Notes: generated by a model from the sequence alone, not told the origin. A stretch of 64,000 nt of DNA from Lentisphaerae bacterium GWF2_50_93 (GCA_001804815.1 MHBI01000053.1:155310-219309), one strand, 5' to 3'; numbered from the stretch's first letter, positions 1 to 8,841 are shown. Numbers and translations are program-made.

Positions 1-506
1 GAAGAATGGGGACACTGGAGCTTTTCTTCACGATGCCAGTGACATATGCCCAGGCGATAGCCGGCAAGTTCATCGCCGCCTGGATTTTCCTCACCATCGC
101 CCTGCTGCTTACGTTCCCGATTGTCGTAACGGTCGCATATCTTGGAAAACCCGATTATGGAGTGATCATCTGCGGATACCTGGGCAGCATGCTGCTTGCA
201 GGTTCATATCTGGCGATCACGGGGATGACTTCGGCGATCACCCGCAGCCAGGTGGTGAGTTTCATCATATCCGTAGTCATCTGCCTCTTCCTGATCCTCG
301 CAGGCTGGCCGCCGGTCACTGACCTTCTTGTCAACTGGGCTCCGGTACAGCTGGTCGACATTGTTTCCGCGTTCAGCGTCATGCCCCATTTCTCAAACAT
401 CCAGAGGGGCGTGATCGATCTCAGGGACATAGCTTATTTTCTTTCGATCATATTGTTCTGCCTGATGACGACAGGCATAATTCTTAAAAACCATGCCGCT
501 GGCTGA
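1..506 (+). CDS. ABC-2 type permease, GldF-like (5' end outside window)
   Basis: C-terminal part of a multi-spanning membrane protein. The first in-frame ATG is at 6, but the codon before it is Arg and the sequence there (GTLELFFTMPV) matches the conserved cytoplasmic loop of GldF-type ABC-2 permeases (usually E-x-R-x-GTLELL-TMPV), so the true start lies upstream of the window. At least four hydrophobic segments follow. By family it is the membrane subunit of an exporter whose substrate is unknown; relatives are called gliding-motility permeases but occur in many non-gliding bacteria. The next gene (GldG-like) starts 21 bases after the stop, so the two are probably one transcript. The ATPase gene is presumably upstream. 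Confidence 0.85.
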   Translation, partial: RMGTLELFFTMPVTYAQAIAGKFIAAWIFLTIALLLTFPIVVTVAYLGKPDYGVIICGYLGSMLLAGSYLAITGMTSAITRSQVVSFIISVVICLFLILAGWPPVTDLLVNWAPVQLVDIVSAFSVMPHFSNIQRGVIDLRDIAYFLSIILFCLMTTGIILKNHAAG

Positions 507-527
507 AACACAACAGGGAATGAAACC

Positions 528-2429
528 ATGAATAGAAGAAGCAGAAGTCTGATATTTTCGGCGATAGGGATAGCGGTACTGTTCCTGATCTTTGCAGGCG
601 CCAATTTCATCGTGTCCAATTTCAACATAAGGGCGGATCTCACCGAGGAGAAGCTGTTCACGCTGTCTTCCAGCACAAAGAGCATCATAAAGAAACTGGA
701 CACGCCGGTGACCATCAAGTTCTATTATACAAAATCCGCGAACATGCCGGGCTACCTGAAGAACTATGCCTCGAAGATCCTTGATCTCCTGAAGGAGTAC
801 AAGCAGATCGGCGGGAACAAGATAATGATTGAAAAATACGACCCCTCCCCTGATTCGGACGCCGAGGACGCGGCTTTAATGGACGGTATCTCCGGACAGC
901 CCCTCAACACAGGGGACAAGATCTATCTTGGAATCGCCGTGCAGATGCTTGATCAGACCGTGGCTCTTCCATTCCTTTCCCCCGAGAGGGAACAGCTGCT
1001 TGAGTATGACCTCACCAGGGCCGTCTCCCAGATCTCAAGGGTGAAGAAAAGCGTCATAGGCCTGATGAGCGCGTTGCCGGTAATGGGACAGAAGCCAACT
1101 CCGATGATGATGCAGATGGGGCAGTTCAACCAGCTCCCCCCATGGATCGCCTTCAAGGAGCTCCAGACAGATTACGAGCTGCGCGAAGTCCCGATGACCT
1201 CCGACCAGATAGATCCCTCGATAGAGCTGCTTGTAATCGTGCATCCTGCAGGGATATCGGACAAGGCCCAGTATGCGATCGACCAATACATCATGAAGGG
1301 CGGCAAGATCCTCGCATTCCTGGATCCCAACTCCTTCTATGCTTCCGCCATGTCAAAAAATGACAGGGGCCAGAAGGCCCCCCCGATGACAAGCTCCAAT
1401 CTCGACAAGCTCCTCAAGGCATGGGGCATCGAGTACAATCAGGACTTGGTAGTTGCGGACATGACTTATGGAAGAAGGATAGTGACGCAGGAAAAGAAGC
1501 TGACTTTCCCGACAGTGATAGATCTCCTCTCCGCAGGGATCAACAAGGAGGAGGTCTTCACCTCGCAGCTTGACAATGTCACTGAGGTTTTCGGAGGGGC
1601 CTTCACCGGGGAGCCCGCTCCTGGATTAAATAAAACAGTCCTTCTGAAGTCCACAAGGGACTCGCATCTTACAAACTCCTATATCGCCAGCGATCCCGTC
1701 ATGTGCGTAAAGGAGTTCAAGCCGGATGACAAGGAATACTCCCTCGCCATCAAGCTTTCCGGGAAATTCAAGAGTGCATTTCCGGATGGCAGACCTGCTG
1801 ATAAAAACCAGGTGACAGGAGAAAAGAAACCGGAGACCCCTGAATCATCGTCAAGTTCCCTGAAGGAGTCACAGAAGGAATCAGTGGTGGTTTTGGTCGG
1901 CGACTCGGACATGCTCTATGACGAGCTCTGTGTCAGGTCGACCAATATCCTGGGGCAGGTCATCACGCAGCCTCTCAACGACAACCTCAGCCTCTTCCAG
2001 AACCTTGTGGGTTTTCTGGCCGGCGACAGCGATCTGATACAGATCCGGTCGAGGAAGGTCATATCGCGCCCTTTCACCGTAGTAAAGACAATACAGTCCA
2101 TGGCTGAACAGAAATACAAGAACAAGCTGCTCGAACTTGAAGATGATCTGATGAAGGCGCAGGAGAGGCTGGCAAAGCTCCAGGAGCAGAAGACAAAGAA
2201 CCAGAAGCTCATACTGTCGCCGGAACAAAAGGAGGAGATCAGGGTTTTCAGGCAGAAGGAGGCGAAGGCCAAGGTCGAGCTGAAGAATCTCCGCAAGGAT
2301 CTGCGCCAGGACATCGACACCCTTGAGACAAGGCTTAAATGGATGAACATCGGGCTGATGCCTGCGATAGTGATCCTTTTCGGACTCGGTCTCGCTCTCT
2401 ACAGAAACAGAAGGAGTTTTGTAAAATGA
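528..2429 (+). CDS. GldG-like ABC transporter auxiliary protein
   Basis: 633 aa. One N-terminal membrane anchor (about residues 9-30), a long extracytoplasmic region starting with the GldG-type N-terminal domain (RADLTEEKLFTLS near residue 36), a charged helical and probably coiled-coil stretch around 525-600, and a C-terminal membrane helix (about 606-626). This is the layout of the auxiliary component that accompanies ABC-2 permeases of the GldF type. The domain around 80-300 has the ThuA/DJ-1-like character known for the family. The stop codon overlaps the next start (ATGA), indicating translational coupling to the DUF4340-like protein. Substrate unknown. Confidence 0.85.
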   Translation: MNRRSRSLIFSAIGIAVLFLIFAGANFIVSNFNIRADLTEEKLFTLSSSTKSIIKKLDTPVTIKFYYTKSANMPGYLKNYASKILDLLKEYKQIGGNKIMIEKYDPSPDSDAEDAALMDGISGQPLNTGDKIYLGIAVQMLDQTVALPFLSPEREQLLEYDLTRAVSQISRVKKSVIGLMSALPVMGQKPTPMMMQMGQFNQLPPWIAFKELQTDYELREVPMTSDQIDPSIELLVIVHPAGISDKAQYAIDQYIMKGGKILAFLDPNSFYASAMSKNDRGQKAPPMTSSNLDKLLKAWGIEYNQDLVVADMTYGRRIVTQEKKLTFPTVIDLLSAGINKEEVFTSQLDNVTEVFGGAFTGEPAPGLNKTVLLKSTRDSHLTNSYIASDPVMCVKEFKPDDKEYSLAIKLSGKFKSAFPDGRPADKNQVTGEKKPETPESSSSSLKESQKESVVVLVGDSDMLYDELCVRSTNILGQVITQPLNDNLSLFQNLVGFLAGDSDLIQIRSRKVISRPFTVVKTIQSMAEQKYKNKLLELEDDLMKAQERLAKLQEQKTKNQKLILSPEQKEEIRVFRQKEAKAKVELKNLRKDLRQDIDTLETRLKWMNIGLMPAIVILFGLGLALYRNRRSFVK

Positions 2430-3625
2430 ACAGGAAGCAGCTTGCCATGTCCCTCGTCGTTCTAACCGCAATAGGACTTTCAATTTATTTTATTTTCAAA
2501 AAGGACAGTTCAACATGGAACAGCAGCAAGTACAGCGCGTCAGGAGATAAGCTGCTGCCAGATCTTGACGTCAACAAGGTAACAGCTTTCACCATCTCCT
2601 CGGGGAAGCTGGCTGCTACGGTCAGGAAAAACGAAGACGGGACCTGGTCCGTATCAGAAAAGGAGTCCTATCCCGGAGATTATCAGAAGATATCGAATTT
2701 CCTGACCATATTGACCGAGATCAAGACCGTGCAGAACATCAACGCCGGCAAATCGCAGCTGGAAAAGCTCAACCTTGGAGAGGCCGACAAGGAAAAGGGG
2801 ACAGCCGTTCTTGTTGAGCTTTCCGGAGGAACCGGCAAAAATCCCTGTTCGCTGCTGCTGGGCAAGGGCCATTTCAAGAAAGAGGAAAATCCAAATCCCT
2901 ATTTCGGCGGTGCGGCACCCGATGGAAGATACACAATGGTCTGCGACGGCAAATTCCAGCCTAGACTAATCAATCAGCCTCTTGAAGATGCTTCAGCCGA
3001 CCCGCTGGTCTGGACGGACAAAAGCCTGTTCGTCATGGATGCCATAAAGACAATCGAAGTCCTAAGGGGCAAGCCTGAAGGGAACTGGAAGATGATCAAG
3101 GACGAAAAAAGCGGAAAGCTTGTCCTGCCTGATGTCAAGGAGGATGAGATTCTGGATGAATCCAAGATCCAGCCGCTCAATACGTTCTTCAAGAATATCT
3201 CTTTCAAGGATGTGGCCCAGTGTCCTGCTAATTTCGCAGGTGATTCTGTAAATATCGAGACCGTTGACGGGTTCAAATATGAAATCAAGTTCGCATCAAA
3301 GGAAGGAGACTCCGAAAAATATCTTGTGAACGTGAAAGTCTCCGCCTCGCTTCCGGAGAAGCGAGAAGCCGGCAAGGAAGAAAAGCCGGAGGACAAGGAC
3401 AGGCTCGACAAGGAGTTCAAGTCAAAGACAGACATGCTCAAGGAAAAGCTCGAGCACGAAAAATCCCTGGGCAAATGGCTCTATACCATGGCAAAGAATG
3501 ATCTTGCGCCGGTTCTAAAGGTCCGCAAGGACTTTCTGAAGGCCCAGGAGGGTAAAAAGCCTGAAGCTCCAAAAAACGCGGCGCCAGAAAGGACGACCGA
3601 TGCCGGAGCTGCCATGGAGGAATAG
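2426..3625 (+). CDS. DUF4340-like membrane-anchored protein
   Basis: 399 aa from the ATG at 2426, which overlaps the preceding stop by the ATGA arrangement and follows an AAGGAG; an in-frame extension to 2339 would run into the upstream gene and is rejected. N-terminal signal anchor (MNRKQLAMSLVVLTAIGLS), then a hydrophilic extracytoplasmic domain with W-x-V-like strands typical of DUF4340, and a Lys/Glu/Pro-rich tail. DUF4340 proteins commonly sit third in permease-GldG-DUF4340 operons, as here. Probably a periplasmic partner of the transporter; no enzymatic motif is visible. Confidence 0.75.
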   Translation: MNRKQLAMSLVVLTAIGLSIYFIFKKDSSTWNSSKYSASGDKLLPDLDVNKVTAFTISSGKLAATVRKNEDGTWSVSEKESYPGDYQKISNFLTILTEIKTVQNINAGKSQLEKLNLGEADKEKGTAVLVELSGGTGKNPCSLLLGKGHFKKEENPNPYFGGAAPDGRYTMVCDGKFQPRLINQPLEDASADPLVWTDKSLFVMDAIKTIEVLRGKPEGNWKMIKDEKSGKLVLPDVKEDEILDESKIQPLNTFFKNISFKDVAQCPANFAGDSVNIETVDGFKYEIKFASKEGDSEKYLVNVKVSASLPEKREAGKEEKPEDKDRLDKEFKSKTDMLKEKLEHEKSLGKWLYTMAKNDLAPVLKVRKDFLKAQEGKKPEAPKNAAPERTTDAGAAMEE

Positions 3626-3648
3626 AAAATCCCCGATGCGGCAGCCTG

Positions 3649-3780
3649 ATTTAAATGTAGTGCATCAGTCTTTATTTCTAAAGGTAGGGACGCCTCGCCG
3701 AGGCGTCTGCGGCGCTCTCGGCGAGAGCGCCCTACCTGAATTCATCGCATGCAATAGAAACTGTCGTGTTACATTTAAAT
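3649..3780. repeat. Paired-hairpin element with 11-bp terminal inverted repeats
   Basis: Outer arms atttaaatgta (3649-3659) and tacatttaaat (3770-3780) are perfect inverted repeats. Inside, ggtaggg (3683-3689) and ccctacc (3730-3736) frame two GC-rich hairpins: acgcct/aggcgt (3690-3706) and ggcgctctc/gagagcgcc (3711-3731). It fills the gap between convergent genes and could act as a bidirectional terminator. The same ggtaggg...ccctacc frame with other stems recurs at 17227-17290. Confidence 0.8.
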
Positions 3781-3784
3781 ATCA

Positions 3785-4858
3785 TCACCCGGCTTTTTTC
3801 CTGAACAGCGGTTTGACAAGGGAAACCGACATGAGCAAGATCAGGGCACCCGCGGATAACTGCTGCAGCAAAGTCGATGAACCCTCCTGATGGCAGACGG
3901 TCTGGACTACGGATTCATATACTGGCCCAATACTGTTCAGGATGGAACCAAGGACAAGGGCTGATACTACGATTGACCCAAGATAAATGAGAGTGGCCTT
4001 CCTGCCTATCAGCTTCCATACAACCGCAATTGAAGCTGCATTGGTAACGGGTCCTGTCATAAGGAATACAAATGCGGCCCCCGGTGACACTCCCTTGGCA
4101 ACCAGGGCTGCGGCTATTGGGATTGAAGCAGCAGAGCACACATAAAGAGGAATACCGAAAAGCAGCATGATAAGCATTCCCGTAAGCCCCTTGCCGATAT
4201 CTCCGGCAAACCAGCTGTCGGGCATGGCAATGGATATCACGGACGCTATCAGGATTCCCACAAGAAGGGATTTTGCGACATCGTCCATAAGCGTGATAAA
4301 ACCATGCACAAATATCCTCCTGAAGAGGCTTTCCTTCCTGGCATGGGATTCACAGCACGGTTTTTTCTCATCCTTCACATGGCAGGAGCACTCTTCCTTC
4401 TTTTCGACGTCTTTAACAGGTGAACCATCCTTGTCAAAAAGGTCGACCATCATACCTCCGAACACGCCGGAAATAAAAGCTGCGATCGGACTGAACAGTG
4501 CAAAATAAGGCCCTAGAAGGCTGTAGATAACCGACATGTTCTCGGCACCGGTCTGCGGGGTGGAAATCAGGAACGACACGCCTGCTCCTTTACCTGCGCC
4601 ATGCTTCCTTAATGCAGCGAAGAGAGGGATGACGCCGCATGAACACAATGGCAGTGGAACCCCGAAAAGGGAGGCCTTGAATACCTGGAGGAATCCCCTG
4701 CCCCCCAGATGGCGCTGGACAGTTTCGGGCGAGATCAGGACAGAAAGGAGGCCGGCGCACAGGAATCCGAAAAGCAGATATGGCGCCATCTGGCACATCG
4801 TGGACCAGCACTCGAAAATGAATCTTATGACGATATCCATTTTTATATCATCCTGCAT
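3785..4858 (-). CDS. Metal efflux permease, DUF318/SO_0444-ArsP family
   Basis: 357 aa, about eight membrane helices. The two family signatures are visible: PLPLCSCGVIPL (Cys72-Ser-Cys74) in the first half and a matching PLYVCSAASIPIA in the second half. Between the halves is a cytoplasmic or periplasmic loop rich in Cys and His (C157, C159, H160, C168, C169, H172), suited to binding soft metals. Family members export arsenic, organoarsenicals or Cu/Zn. The start overlaps the upstream gene by 11 bases; an alternative start at 4840 (MDIVIRF) is equally plausible. It lies last in the PerR-type oxidative-stress cluster, so control by metal or peroxide is a reasonable inference. Confidence 0.85.
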   Translation of the reverse strand: MQDDIKMDIVIRFIFECWSTMCQMAPYLLFGFLCAGLLSVLISPETVQRHLGGRGFLQVFKASLFGVPLPLCSCGVIPLFAALRKHGAGKGAGVSFLISTPQTGAENMSVIYSLLGPYFALFSPIAAFISGVFGGMMVDLFDKDGSPVKDVEKKEECSCHVKDEKKPCCESHARKESLFRRIFVHGFITLMDDVAKSLLVGILIASVISIAMPDSWFAGDIGKGLTGMLIMLLFGIPLYVCSAASIPIAAALVAKGVSPGAAFVFLMTGPVTNAASIAVVWKLIGRKATLIYLGSIVVSALVLGSILNSIGPVYESVVQTVCHQEGSSTLLQQLSAGALILLMSVSLVKPLFRKKAG

Positions 4859-5639
4859 GCTTCTTCATGTCATCGTATTCCAGCTCATCGCGGATGCCGA
4901 AGCGGGTGAGGCAGAAATCGTATTTCACAGGATCATCGGGATTGAGTTCTGCGAACTTGGCGGTTATCTCCACCGCTGACTTGAGGTTTGCCTGTTTCCG
5001 TTCCGTGAACCCCGCACGGCTGCAGATGTTCCACATGTGCACATCTACAGGGACTATGAGTTTTGATTTCGGGACATCGTCCCAGCCACCGGGATCCACA
5101 TCATCCTTCCTGACCATCCAGCGCATATAGAGGTTCAGTCTCTTGCATGCACTGCCCCGGCTTGGACATGGCAGCAGATAAGTCTCTCCATTCTTGAAGC
5201 CGGCGCCCATGATCTTCACGAAGTTGCCCATCGCCGGAATCAAATCAGGATCACTGTCGCTGTATCCCGCCATGAAGCAATTTTCGAGCGAACCATATTT
5301 CCGTATTGCGGATTTCGCAGAAAGCAGCAGGAGGGAGAGTTCCTCCCCTGTCGTAAAACGGTGCTTGAAGGCCTTATAGCCTGAAAGCAATTCGTCCTTT
5401 CCTGAATTCATCAGGAAATCATGAGGGGAAGCCCCCATCCTGTCAAGGACCTTTGTGACGCTTTTCAGGATCTGGTTCACCTTCCCATAGGCGAGGGAGG
5501 AAGCTATGAGACCTGCAATTTCCCTGTCTGCGGGCCTGTCGTATCCATAGAGGAATTCCAGCGGGTCAGGATGGACAAACTCCCTCCTGTTGAATTTGGA
5601 ATAAAGGATTTCGAGATGTTTTACTGTGAATTTTTCCAT
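4848..5639 (-). CDS. TIGR02757 (DUF2400) family protein
   Basis: 263 aa from the ATG at 5639 (MEKFTVKHLEILYSKF), preceded by AAGGG; the open frame extends further upstream but would overlap the rubredoxin gene. Conserved features of TIGR02757 are present: N-terminal YGYDRPADREIAGLIASSLAYGKV, a central FF-like helical region, and the C-terminal VPVDVHMWN and KYDFCLTRFGI motifs. The family is widespread in Bacteroidota and PVC bacteria but its biochemical role is not established; the fold resembles HhH-GPD DNA glycosylases. It shares 11 bases with the downstream permease and lies 32 bases after rubredoxin, with a strong hairpin in that gap. Confidence 0.85.
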   Translation of the reverse strand: MEKFTVKHLEILYSKFNRREFVHPDPLEFLYGYDRPADREIAGLIASSLAYGKVNQILKSVTKVLDRMGASPHDFLMNSGKDELLSGYKAFKHRFTTGEELSLLLLSAKSAIRKYGSLENCFMAGYSDSDPDLIPAMGNFVKIMGAGFKNGETYLLPCPSRGSACKRLNLYMRWMVRKDDVDPGGWDDVPKSKLIVPVDVHMWNICSRAGFTERKQANLKSAVEITAKFAELNPDDPVKYDFCLTRFGIRDELEYDDMKKHAG

Positions 5640-5640
5640 G

Positions 5641-5674
5641 TAAAATCCCTTGCAATATCCTGCAAAGGATTTTA
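5641..5674 (-). terminator. Stop-codon hairpin between rubredoxin and TIGR02757 gene
   Basis: Inverted repeat with a 14-bp stem and a single G-U pair on the transcribed strand (arms taaaatcc-y-ttgca). The rubredoxin stop codon (5672-5674) forms the base of one arm, and the Shine-Dalgarno of the next gene lies in the other arm. There is no clean T-run, so an mRNA-processing, stabilising or translational role is as likely as termination. Confidence 0.6.
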
Positions 5675-5833
5675 ATCCTGCTTGGAGAAGGAGTCCTTGC
5701 CTACTCCGCATTCCGGGCATGTCCAGTCATCCGGGAGATCGGCAAAAGACGTTCCTGGAGCTATCCCATGATCGGGATCTCCCTTTGCAGGATCATAAAC
5801 CCAGCCACACGCATCGCATACATATTTGTCCAT
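5672..5833 (-). CDS. rub: Rubredoxin
   Basis: 53 aa. Cys6-x2-Cys9-Gly and Cys39-Pro-x-Cys42-Gly are the two knuckles that bind the single iron, and the core [10 protein letters not shown]...[10 protein letters not shown] is classic. Start chosen at 5833, just downstream of a strong AGGAGG; the longer open frame runs through a repeat element and is not credible. Small cytoplasmic electron carrier. By family it donates electrons to the flavodiiron oxygen reductase and the superoxide reductase or rubrerythrin, and all three partners are encoded just upstream on the same strand. Confidence 0.97.
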   Translation of the reverse strand: MDKYVCDACGWVYDPAKGDPDHGIAPGTSFADLPDDWTCPECGVGKDSFSKQD

Positions 5834-5892
5834 AAGAACCTCCTGTTTTAATTCTCGATTATTAAGCGTCAAACTTGGTGTTTGTGTCTTTA

Positions 5893-5946
5893 AGCAGGGC
5901 GGTTTTAAACCGCCAAATAATTGTCGGGTTAAAACCCGACATACTT
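5893..5946. repeat. Paired-hairpin element (gtcggg class)
   Basis: Two adjacent hairpins, ggcggttttaaaccgcc (5898-5914) and gtcgggttaaaacccgac (5923-5940), followed by atactt. It separates the flavodiiron gene from rubredoxin. The second hairpin and its atactt flank recur exactly at 33015-33038 and 49851-49874. Confidence 0.8.
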
Positions 5947-5976
5947 CCAATAACAAATATCCTCGTTATGCCCAGC

Positions 5977-7197
5977 TCAACCGTTGTTTAGATTAATGAT
6001 TTTCCCGCGAAGCGTTGTTCCGACCAGTCTGCCAAGCTCCATACAGGCATTCAAGTCGGCGTCGGCCGGCACATATTTCACCCTGATGCCATCGTTGACA
6101 AGTTCGACATTCATCGCCTTGAGACAGTCGTTAAGCTGTCCGAGTGATTCACCGCTCCATCCATATGACGAGAAGGACGCTCCAACCATGTTCAACGGGC
6201 GCAGCCCCTTGACGTAGGTCAGCACATCGGCGAGCGTCGGAAATATATTGTTGTTCAAGGTCGGCGAACCGACGATGATCGCACTTGACTTGAGGATTTC
6301 CGTGGCAACGTCGCTCCTGTGGCTGACGCTCATTGGAAGGATCTTGAAATCCACTCCTGATTCCCTGAGCCCCTCTCCTATCGCATTTGCCATTGACGCC
6401 GTACTGTTCCACATCGTGTCATATACGACAACAGCCCGGGGAACCGGCTTGTGTTCGGACCATTTCCTGTACAGCTCGATTATCTTTCCAATGTTGGAAC
6501 GCCAGATCGGGCCATGGTCGGTCGCGACCAGCTTGATCGGAAGCTTCATTTCTCCGACTGCGTCGAGAAGCTTGATTATGAGGTTGGAGTATGGCATCAG
6601 GATGTTGGCGAAATATTTTTCCGACTCCTCCTCGAGCACATCCCAGACGTTCTCGTCGTCAAAGAGCCTGTCAACCGCCAGATGCATCCCGAAAGCATCC
6701 TGGGAGAAGAGGATCTGCTCCTCCTTCAAATAGCTGAACATGCTGTCCGGCCAATGAAGCATCTTGGTTTCAATAAAGGTCAGGTTCATGTTGCCAAGAG
6801 AGAGATTTTCACCGTTCATGACAGGCGTGATCTTCGAACCTATCCTCAACTGCGATTCCAGAATCTTCTGCCCCATCGCGGATGCAAAGACCTTTTCAGG
6901 CTTGACGATGTCCATGATCTGGGGCAGGCATCCGGAATGATCCATCTCGGCATGGTTCGAGACTATGTAGTCGATCCTGGAGGGATCCACCACCGACGAT
7001 ATCCTGGACAGGAGCTCGCCCATGAATGGAGTCTTCACAGTGTCGACGAGAGTTATCTTGTCGGCCATGATCAGATAGGCATTGTAGGTCGTCCCCCTGC
7101 TTGTCTGATATCCGTGGAAATCGCGGGTGGTCCAGTCGACGGCGCCGACCCAGTATACATTGTCGCTTATTTTTACAGCTTTTCCGACGTTGTTCAT
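5977..7197 (-). CDS. Flavodiiron protein (rubredoxin:oxygen oxidoreductase, FprA type)
   Basis: 406 aa. N-terminal metallo-beta-lactamase-like domain with the full diiron ligand set: H82, E84, D86 (NHAEMDH), H148, D167 and H228. C-terminal flavodoxin domain from about residue 253, with the FMN phosphate loop DTMWNST near 260 and GSPTLNN near 312. It reduces oxygen to water (some members reduce NO) in the cytoplasm, with electrons from rubredoxin. The start at 7197 follows AAGGTAATAT and is 13 bases after the ferritin stop. It lies between ferritin and rubredoxin in the PerR-linked cluster. All key ligands are present, so it should be active. Confidence 0.97.
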   Translation of the reverse strand: MNNVGKAVKISDNVYWVGAVDWTTRDFHGYQTSRGTTYNAYLIMADKITLVDTVKTPFMGELLSRISSVVDPSRIDYIVSNHAEMDHSGCLPQIMDIVKPEKVFASAMGQKILESQLRIGSKITPVMNGENLSLGNMNLTFIETKMLHWPDSMFSYLKEEQILFSQDAFGMHLAVDRLFDDENVWDVLEEESEKYFANILMPYSNLIIKLLDAVGEMKLPIKLVATDHGPIWRSNIGKIIELYRKWSEHKPVPRAVVVYDTMWNSTASMANAIGEGLRESGVDFKILPMSVSHRSDVATEILKSSAIIVGSPTLNNNIFPTLADVLTYVKGLRPLNMVGASFSSYGWSGESLGQLNDCLKAMNVELVNDGIRVKYVPADADLNACMELGRLVGTTLRGKIINLNNG

Positions 7198-7210
7198 ATA
7201 TTACCTTATA

Positions 7211-7759
7211 TCATGGTGCGGCAGCGCCGGGAGCCTTTATTCCACCGGGAATGACCGGGAACATAAATATCCTCTGGGCCTTTTCCCTGTCGAGCATGAG
7301 AAGCGCCTCCTTCGAATCCTCTGCAAGCTTGAGCTCGTTTATGATCTCGTTGGCGTTCGCCTCCTCCTCAACCTGTTCGCTGATGTACCACTGCATGAAA
7401 TTCCTGGTGGCGTAATCCTTTTCAGCTTCCGCGAGGGCGGCGATGTTGTTTATCCTTGAAGTGACGATTTCCTCATGTGCCAGCACGTTTTCAAAAGCCG
7501 CAAGCGCGGACTTCCATTCCGATTTGGGCTGGGCAATCGCCTTCAGGGCGACCTTGCCTCCGCGGTCGATGATGAAATTGTAGAATCCCATGCCGTGGAC
7601 GGTCTCCTCCTGGGCCTGGATCTGCATCCAGTTGGCGAAGCCGTTGAGCCCCTTGAACCTGAGGTGGGCGGCCATCGCAAGATAGATGTACGCCGAGTAC
7701 AGCTCGAAGTTGATCTGATCGTTTATTGCTGCTTCAATTTTCCTGGGTATCATGGTCAT
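7211..7759 (-). CDS. ftnA: Bacterial non-heme ferritin
   Basis: 182 aa four-helix-bundle ferritin. Ferroxidase-site residues are visible: E19 (FELYSAYIY), E52 and H55 (EETVHG), then E96-like (AHEEIV) and Q129-like positions. The C-terminus carries an Ala/Pro-rich extension (IPGGIKAPGAAAP). It stores iron and removes Fe(II) that would fuel Fenton chemistry. Its start overlaps the desulfoferrodoxin stop (ATGA), so the two are translationally coupled. Confidence 0.95.
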   Translation of the reverse strand: MTMIPRKIEAAINDQINFELYSAYIYLAMAAHLRFKGLNGFANWMQIQAQEETVHGMGFYNFIIDRGGKVALKAIAQPKSEWKSALAAFENVLAHEEIVTSRINNIAALAEAEKDYATRNFMQWYISEQVEEEANANEIINELKLAEDSKEALLMLDREKAQRIFMFPVIPGGIKAPGAAAP

Positions 7760-8133
7760 GCCCTCCAGAGGCCGTGCAGATTGCAGTATGCACGCACGAT
7801 GAGCTTGTCTGTGAAGGGGACATAGAATTCGGCCTCAGGAGCCTGTCCGGGCTTGAGATACTTGCGGTTCACATAGTCGCCGTTCACAACTTCTATCCAC
7901 TGGATGTAGTGTTTCTCCTCCATCGGATGGGGAACTGCTCCTACCGTGATCTTGACGCCGACCTTGCCCTGCTGGACAACCGGGACATGTTTTTCCTTGG
8001 CGGCGTCGACGCTGTTCTCCTTGAGGACCTGCACAGGTTCTCCGCAGCATGTGATATCGGCGCAGTCTCCGTCGGTAAGGACTTCGAAAGTAACCCCCTT
8101 GCAGCACTTCAGAATTTCAAGTCTTTTAGCCAT
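7756..8133 (-). CDS. dfx: Desulfoferrodoxin (superoxide reductase) with altered centre I
   Basis: 125 aa. Centre II, where superoxide is reduced to peroxide, has all ligands: H49, H69, H75, C117 and H120, plus the EKH loop (E47-K48-H49). The N-terminal desulforedoxin-like domain is unusual. The usual C-x2-C pair is replaced by adjacent C10-C11 (KCCKGV), an apparent two-residue deletion; the second pair C29-C30 is normal and an extra C24 is present. Centre I may bind iron differently or be lost, while catalysis at centre II should persist. Cytoplasmic. Preceded by rubrerythrin, followed by ferritin. Confidence 0.95.
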   Translation of the reverse strand: MAKRLEILKCCKGVTFEVLTDGDCADITCCGEPVQVLKENSVDAAKEKHVPVVQQGKVGVKITVGAVPHPMEEKHYIQWIEVVNGDYVNRKYLKPGQAPEAEFYVPFTDKLIVRAYCNLHGLWRA

Positions 8134-8163
8134 TTGCCTTCCTCCTTTTTTATGTACTACCGT

Positions 8164-8213
8164 CCAGCCGAAGAAAACTAGCCTGCAAGCAGGCGTTTTT
8201 CAAGTCCGGCTGG
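8164..8213 (-). terminator. Nested hairpin after rubrerythrin
   Basis: Outer arms ccagccg/cggctgg enclose a perfect inner palindrome gcctgcaagcaggc (8181-8194). Reading away from rubrerythrin the inner hairpin is followed by TAGTTTTC, a weak T-tract. It may limit read-through from rubrerythrin into desulfoferrodoxin. Confidence 0.55.
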
Positions 8214-8792
8214 TCACCAGTTCTCCTTTTTAATCTCGAAGTACGACTGCGGATGCTGGCAGGCCGCGCATTTCTTCGGCGCTTCGTTGCCCTCATGCAC
8301 ATATCCGCATTTCCTGCACTGCCATTTGACCTTGGCGTCCTTCTTGAACACCTTGCCTTCCTTCAGGTTCCCAAGCAGCGCGCTGTAGCGGTCTTCATGC
8401 TCTTTCTCGGCCTTTGAAACCATCCTGAAGAGGACTGCCACATCCTTGAAGCCTTCCTTTTCGGCAATATCGGCAAATTCCGGATAGAGACTGCTCCACT
8501 CATGGTGTTCACCCGCGGCGGCATGGGCGAGATTGTCCTCGGTGCTTCCAATTCTGCCGGCCGGATAGGAGGCCGTTATTTCAAGATCCCCTCCTTCGAG
8601 ATGCTTGAAGAAGTTCTTCGCATGTATCCTCTCCTGATCGGCGGTCTCCTCGAAGATGGCAGCTATCTGCTCGTATCCCTCCTTGGCCGCGGCTCCAGCC
8701 GAATACGAATAGCGGTTCCTCGCCTGTGATTCCCCGGCAAAGGCCTTCAATAAATTCTTCTCGGTCTGCGTCCCCTTGATGCCACTGGACAT
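8214..8792 (-). CDS. rbr: Rubrerythrin
   Basis: 192 aa from the ATG at 8792 (MSSGIKGTQTEKN), preceded by AAGGAG. N-terminal erythrin four-helix domain with diiron ligands (E21, E54/H57, E95, E131-region HED), then a C-terminal rubredoxin-like domain with C159-x2-C162 and C175-x2-C178. It is an NADH- and rubredoxin-linked peroxidase of anaerobes, located in the cytoplasm. First gene after perR on the same strand, separated by a terminator-like hairpin, so it probably has its own promoter. Confidence 0.97.
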   Translation of the reverse strand: MSSGIKGTQTEKNLLKAFAGESQARNRYSYSAGAAAKEGYEQIAAIFEETADQERIHAKNFFKHLEGGDLEITASYPAGRIGSTEDNLAHAAAGEHHEWSSLYPEFADIAEKEGFKDVAVLFRMVSKAEKEHEDRYSALLGNLKEGKVFKKDAKVKWQCRKCGYVHEGNEAPKKCAACQHPQSYFEIKKENW

Positions 8793-8841
8793 TTTAAAAC
8801 TCCTTGTTGTTCCATTTAAGATTCCATTTTCCAATATAAAT

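Noticed and set aside
6451..7254. 267-aa open frame on the + strand
   Set aside because: Antisense to the flavodiiron gene, whose full ligand set is certain.
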